Assembly: GCA_002293475.1 (NCBI GenBank)
Contig: DBDG01000023.1
Location: 1-8,372 of the forward strand
Origin: Lachnospiraceae bacterium UBA938
GTDB lineage: Bacteria > Bacillota > Clostridia > Lachnospirales > Lachnospiraceae
Direction of reading: 5' to 3'
Length of the DNA stretch: 8,372 bases
In this document: one piece after another, positions 5,275 through 8,372 of the stretch
Layout: each line of letters starts with the position of its first letter
Position numbering within the stretch: the stretch's first letter is position 1
Notes under the pieces: model-generated
Seen by the model: the letters and a program-made list of their open reading frames with translations, nothing else
Databases searched by the model: none
Told to the model about the DNA's origin: nothing
Translations under genes and position numbers: made by a program

Positions 5275-6867
5275 ATGGATGTAACTGCCCAGGCACGTTT
5301 CAGCGTAGCCGAATATATCAGACTATCAAGGGAAGACGGAGATAAAGCGGAAAGTGACAGCATCGGCAACCAGAGAAAACTGATTGCCGATTATCTGCGT
5401 GACAAGGAAGAATTTATTCGGCATGATACCTACGTAGACGATGGGTATACGGGGACTAATTTTGACCGGCCAGAATTTCGGAGAATGATCGCCGATATTG
5501 AGGCGAATAAGATTAATTGTGTGATCGTGAAGGATCTGTCCCGGTTCGGCCGGGATTATATTGATACCGGACGGTATCTGGAACGTTATTTCCCGGAGCG
5601 TGACATCCGGTTTATTGCCATTACGGACGGTATTGACAGTGACAGGCAGACATATGACATGCTGTTGCCGATCAAGAATATCTTTAATGAGCAGTATGCC
5701 CGGGATATTTCCCGAAAGATCCATGCTTCCGTCGGCACTAAGCAGAAATCGGGAGATTTTATCGGTGCTTTTCCTTCATATGGCTATCAAAAATCCCTTC
5801 TTGATAAAAACAAACTGATTATCGACGAATATGCCGCCTCAGTTGTACGCCGGGTATTTGACCTATATATCGCCGGATGTGGTAAACTGCGGATAGCGGC
5901 TATATTAAACGAACAAGGTATTATTTGTCCTTCAGAGTACAAAAAAAGTAACGGCGACAATTATCGAAACAGTCATAAGCTGGACAGCACTACATATTGG
6001 ACATATTCCACGATTAACCGCCTGTTGCAGAATGAAATGTATATCGGGAATATGGTACAAGGTAAAAAAGTTCAGCAGATGAGAGGAAAACCGAAAGTAA
6101 AAGATCGGAACGACTGGATTATCGTCCAGAATACCCACGAGGCGATTATTGAGACAACAACATGGGAAAAGGCACAGGATCTGCTGAAACGCCGGGCGCG
6201 TACCCCGAAGCTGGAAAATAAGGTAAATATATTTGCCGGATTCCTGAAATGCGGTGACTGTGGGCGCTCCCTGATAAAAAAAGCGGCCAATTACTACTGT
6301 GGTACCTATGTGCGGTCTGGCCGGCAATACTGCTCATCGCATGCTATACCGGAGAGTATTCTGGAAAAGACTATTATTAACGATTTACATACTCTTTTTC
6401 TTAGCATTGACAATGTATCGGAATTGATTGAACAGAATGAAAGGAAAGCCCTGTCGATGTCCAAGGAAGCGGAAAGCTCCAAAGCGTTCAGACATGAGCT
6501 AAATCGGCTGAATACGGAGCTGGGCAGAACAAGGAAGTTTAAGAAAGCAATTTATGAAGATTTCTGTGAGGAACAGATTAGCAAAGAGGAATATCTTGCC
6601 TATCGAAAAGATTATCTGGAAAAGGAGGCATTATTGATTAGCCGTCTGGAACATATTCAGAAATCGCAAAATATGAAGGAGCAGCAAAATATTGGCAATA
6701 TACCGGATCAAAAGAAGAATCTGTGGATTGATTATTTAATAGAACATAAAGCAGTTAAGAAGCTAGACAGGGATATTATCATAGAAATGATACATAGGAT
6801 AGCTGTTTTTGAGAATGGTACGATTCGGATTACATACCGTTGCTCCGACACTTTAACAAGGTTCTAA
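5275..6867 (+). CDS. Large serine site-specific recombinase
   Basis: This 530-residue protein belongs to the large serine recombinases (TndX/TnpX and phage-integrase type), which excise or integrate DNA through a 5' phosphoserine link. The catalytic domain begins with YIRLSRED, where Ser18 is the predicted nucleophile, followed by DDGYTGTNFDRP (55-66) and KDLSRFGRDY (86-95). The recombinase DNA-binding domain covers about 145-310. A zinc ribbon has CGDC (326-329) plus Cys342 and Cys353. A Lys/Glu-rich coiled coil of about 380-465, with a C-terminal domain ending in an ITYRCSDTL stretch, resembles clostridial mobile-element recombinases. All key parts are present, so it is probably active. It has its own promoter. 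No mobilisation, relaxase or cargo genes are visible apart from the flanking exporters, and no attachment core can be recognised. It may mark one end of an element extending outside the window, or be an orphan. Confidence 0.93.
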   Translation: MDVTAQARFSVAEYIRLSREDGDKAESDSIGNQRKLIADYLRDKEEFIRHDTYVDDGYTGTNFDRPEFRRMIADIEANKINCVIVKDLSRFGRDYIDTGRYLERYFPERDIRFIAITDGIDSDRQTYDMLLPIKNIFNEQYARDISRKIHASVGTKQKSGDFIGAFPSYGYQKSLLDKNKLIIDEYAASVVRRVFDLYIAGCGKLRIAAILNEQGIICPSEYKKSNGDNYRNSHKLDSTTYWTYSTINRLLQNEMYIGNMVQGKKVQQMRGKPKVKDRNDWIIVQNTHEAIIETTTWEKAQDLLKRRARTPKLENKVNIFAGFLKCGDCGRSLIKKAANYYCGTYVRSGRQYCSSHAIPESILEKTIINDLHTLFLSIDNVSELIEQNERKALSMSKEAESSKAFRHELNRLNTELGRTRKFKKAIYEDFCEEQISKEEYLAYRKDYLEKEALLISRLEHIQKSQNMKEQQNIGNIPDQKKNLWIDYLIEHKAVKKLDRDIIIEMIHRIAVFENGTIRITYRCSDTLTRF

Positions 6868-6883
6868 AAATAATAAAAATTTT

Positions 6884-6912
6884 TTGTTAAATATGATTAA
6901 ATGTGATAAAAT
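6884..6912 (+). promoter_or_regulatory. Extended -10 promoter for the MATE gene
   Basis: TTGTTA (6884-6889) and TAAAAT (6907-6912) are 17 bases apart, with TG at 6904-6905 forming an extended -10. Transcription would start near 6919. The 94-base gap after the recombinase has no clear intrinsic terminator, only an AT-rich A5T6 stretch (6875-6885), so some readthrough from the recombinase is possible. Confidence 0.5.
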
Positions 6913-6961
6913 ATATTGTTGAGAGGGTGCACTATGATATTGATAAGTTAAGAGGTACGTA

Positions 6962-8335
6962 ATGGAGGAAGCAGAGAAAGAAACTAAAATAAAATCTGAC
7001 AGCAAGCCGCTGATAAAGGAAACCTTACATATGGCATGGCCGTCGGTCATTGAATCCTTTTTTGTCGCCTTTGTCGGCATGGTGGATTCGATGATGGTAA
7101 GCACGCTGGGGCCGTATGCGGTAGCGGCGGTCGGCCTTACCGTACAGCCGAAATTTGTCGGTCTGTCGGTTTTTTTTGCCGTAAATATGGCGGTGTCGTC
7201 ATTGGTGGCATGGAGAAAAGGGGAAAATGACCGGAAAAGTGCCAATAAGGTATTTGCTACGGCGGCTCTTTTTACGGTTATCGCGGGGATTGTTATCAGT
7301 ATCTTAAGTATTTTATTAGCAGATCCGGTCATGCGGCTGGTCGGTTCCGAAGCCGATACGCATGACAGTGCGGTATTGTACTTTCGCATTATTATGGGCG
7401 GTATCCTGCTGACGGTCATCTCGCTGGTCATCAATGCCGCTCAGCGCGGAGCCGGCAATACCAAGATTGCGATGCGGACTAATCTGGCTTCCAACCTAGT
7501 CAATGTGATTTTTAACTATCTGCTGATCGGCGGAAACTTAGGATTTCCGGCCCTGGGGATCAGGGGAGCAGCGATCGCTACTGTGTTAGGCTCCGCCGTT
7601 GGCTGCGGAATGAGTATTCACTCTTTGTTCCGCAAGGATAGTCTGGTTCAGATATCCTTTCTATGGAAGCACAAAATCCGTCCGGCTATCGAAGCGGGTA
7701 AACAGATCTATAAATTTGCTTATACGGCGTTAATCGAACAGTTCCTGCTGCGGTTCGGTTTTTTGCTGGTCTCGATTCTGACGGCCAATCTGGGGACGGA
7801 AGCCTTTGCGCTTCAGCAGGTAGGGATGAATGTCATGGCGTTATCGTTTTCCTTTGGCGACGGCATGCAGGTGGCGGCGGTAAGCCTGATCGGACAGAGT
7901 CTGGGAAAAGGAAAGCCGGAACTGGCCAAGCGGTATGGGAATATCTGCCAGAGGATGGGAAACATCATATCTATTGTTTTGTCAATTCTGTATCTGATTG
8001 GCGGAAGATGGTTTTTTAGCTTGTACTTTAAAGAGCCGGAACTGATCGCGACAGGGGTCCATATCATGCGTCTGATGGTATTTATCGTACTGATGCAGAT
8101 TGCGCAGGTTATTTATATGGGCTGTCTGCGGGGTGCGGGAGACGTGCGATTTACGGCATTGATATCTTTGGCCGGGGTGGCATTCATGAGACCCCTGTCA
8201 TCCTATATCTTGGCATATCCGTTGGGACTGGGCGTGATCGGTGTCTGGCTGGGTTGCATCTGCGATCAGTTGTTGCGTTTATTTTTGTCGGCGTGGCGTT
8301 TCCGTTCGGGGAAATGGATGAAGATGAAGTTATGA
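6962..8335 (+). CDS. MATE-family multidrug efflux transporter
   Basis: This 457-residue protein is a full-length MATE (multidrug and toxin extrusion) pump, a cation-driven antiporter of the cytoplasmic membrane with about twelve helices in two similar halves. Family marks are MAWPSVIESFF near the start (24-34), NAAQRGAGNTKI (158-169) and the matching second-half MGCLRGAGDVRF (386-397), and NYLLIGG...GFPALGIRGAAIAT (185-207). The paired RGAG motifs reflect the internal duplication. A charged N-terminal tail of about 20 residues precedes the first helix. ATG 6962 follows AGAGG (6951-6955) at a suitable distance. Substrates, probably cationic drugs or metabolites, and the coupling ion (Na+ or H+) cannot be decided from sequence. 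With the ABC exporter on the other side of the recombinase, the locus holds two unrelated export systems. Confidence 0.92.
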   Translation: MEEAEKETKIKSDSKPLIKETLHMAWPSVIESFFVAFVGMVDSMMVSTLGPYAVAAVGLTVQPKFVGLSVFFAVNMAVSSLVAWRKGENDRKSANKVFATAALFTVIAGIVISILSILLADPVMRLVGSEADTHDSAVLYFRIIMGGILLTVISLVINAAQRGAGNTKIAMRTNLASNLVNVIFNYLLIGGNLGFPALGIRGAAIATVLGSAVGCGMSIHSLFRKDSLVQISFLWKHKIRPAIEAGKQIYKFAYTALIEQFLLRFGFLLVSILTANLGTEAFALQQVGMNVMALSFSFGDGMQVAAVSLIGQSLGKGKPELAKRYGNICQRMGNIISIVLSILYLIGGRWFFSLYFKEPELIATGVHIMRLMVFIVLMQIAQVIYMGCLRGAGDVRFTALISLAGVAFMRPLSSYILAYPLGLGVIGVWLGCICDQLLRLFLSAWRFRSGKWMKMKL

Positions 8336-8372
8336 CTCTCGCCTTTTTACCGCAACTTACCGCCGCCACATG
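8336..8372. other. Tail of the window, no feature seen
   Basis: The 37 bases after the MATE stop hold a short CTTTTT but no stem before it. Nothing can be assigned. Confidence 0.4.

Noticed and set aside
5244..6955. Similar 9-10 base strings GTTAAGAAGG (5244-5253) and GTTAAGAGG (6947-6955) flanking the recombinase, as possible attachment repeats
   Set aside because: They are short and imperfect, and both lie at purine-rich ribosome-binding-like positions, so chance similarity is more likely.
6853..7434. Minus-strand open frame of 193 codons over the MATE start
   Set aside because: It is antisense to conserved MATE helices and the MATE promoter. Its Thr/Ser/Ile-rich composition is typical of the reverse of membrane-protein codons.

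Overview
The window looks like chromosomal DNA of an anaerobic, fermentative, low-to-mid GC Firmicute, most likely a Clostridia (Lachnospiraceae-like) or related gut lineage. The reasons are a formate-producing glycyl radical enzyme of clostridial type, strong AGGAGG-type ribosome binding sites, sigma-A-like promoters and a clostridial-type large serine recombinase. Taxonomy is an inference from protein character only.

Left block (about 198-3025): a complete transcription unit with promoter, three ORFs and an intrinsic terminator. The first ORF is a pyruvate formate-lyase (PFL) catalytic core that stops just before the C-terminal glycyl radical domain. The third ORF is that missing domain as a stand-alone 81-residue protein carrying the RISGYAVNF loop. 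Between them is a 67-residue ORF whose first half resembles the start of the glycyl radical domain. Its second half is a cysteine-rich tail (CX2CX6CX5H) in place of the radical loop. All three ORFs share one reading frame but have separate stops and separate ribosome binding sites. The simplest reading is a split PFL in which core and radical subunit must assemble to cleave pyruvate plus CoA into acetyl-CoA plus formate. The cysteine-rich middle protein is an unexplained accessory. No PFL activase gene is present in the window.

Middle gap (about 3026-3456): no plus-strand gene. It holds a decayed minus-strand coding fragment that reads well if one base is restored, an extended -10 promoter and a small GC-rich hairpin just ahead of the next gene.

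Right block (3457-8335): three plus-strand genes. They are a half-size multidrug/lipid-type ABC exporter with all nucleotide-binding motifs intact, a large serine recombinase with catalytic Ser, zinc ribbon and coiled coil, and a complete MATE-family efflux pump. Each has a plausible promoter of its own. The two exporters flanking a site-specific recombinase suggest an accessory or mobile-element setting, but no attachment sites or element ends can be identified here.
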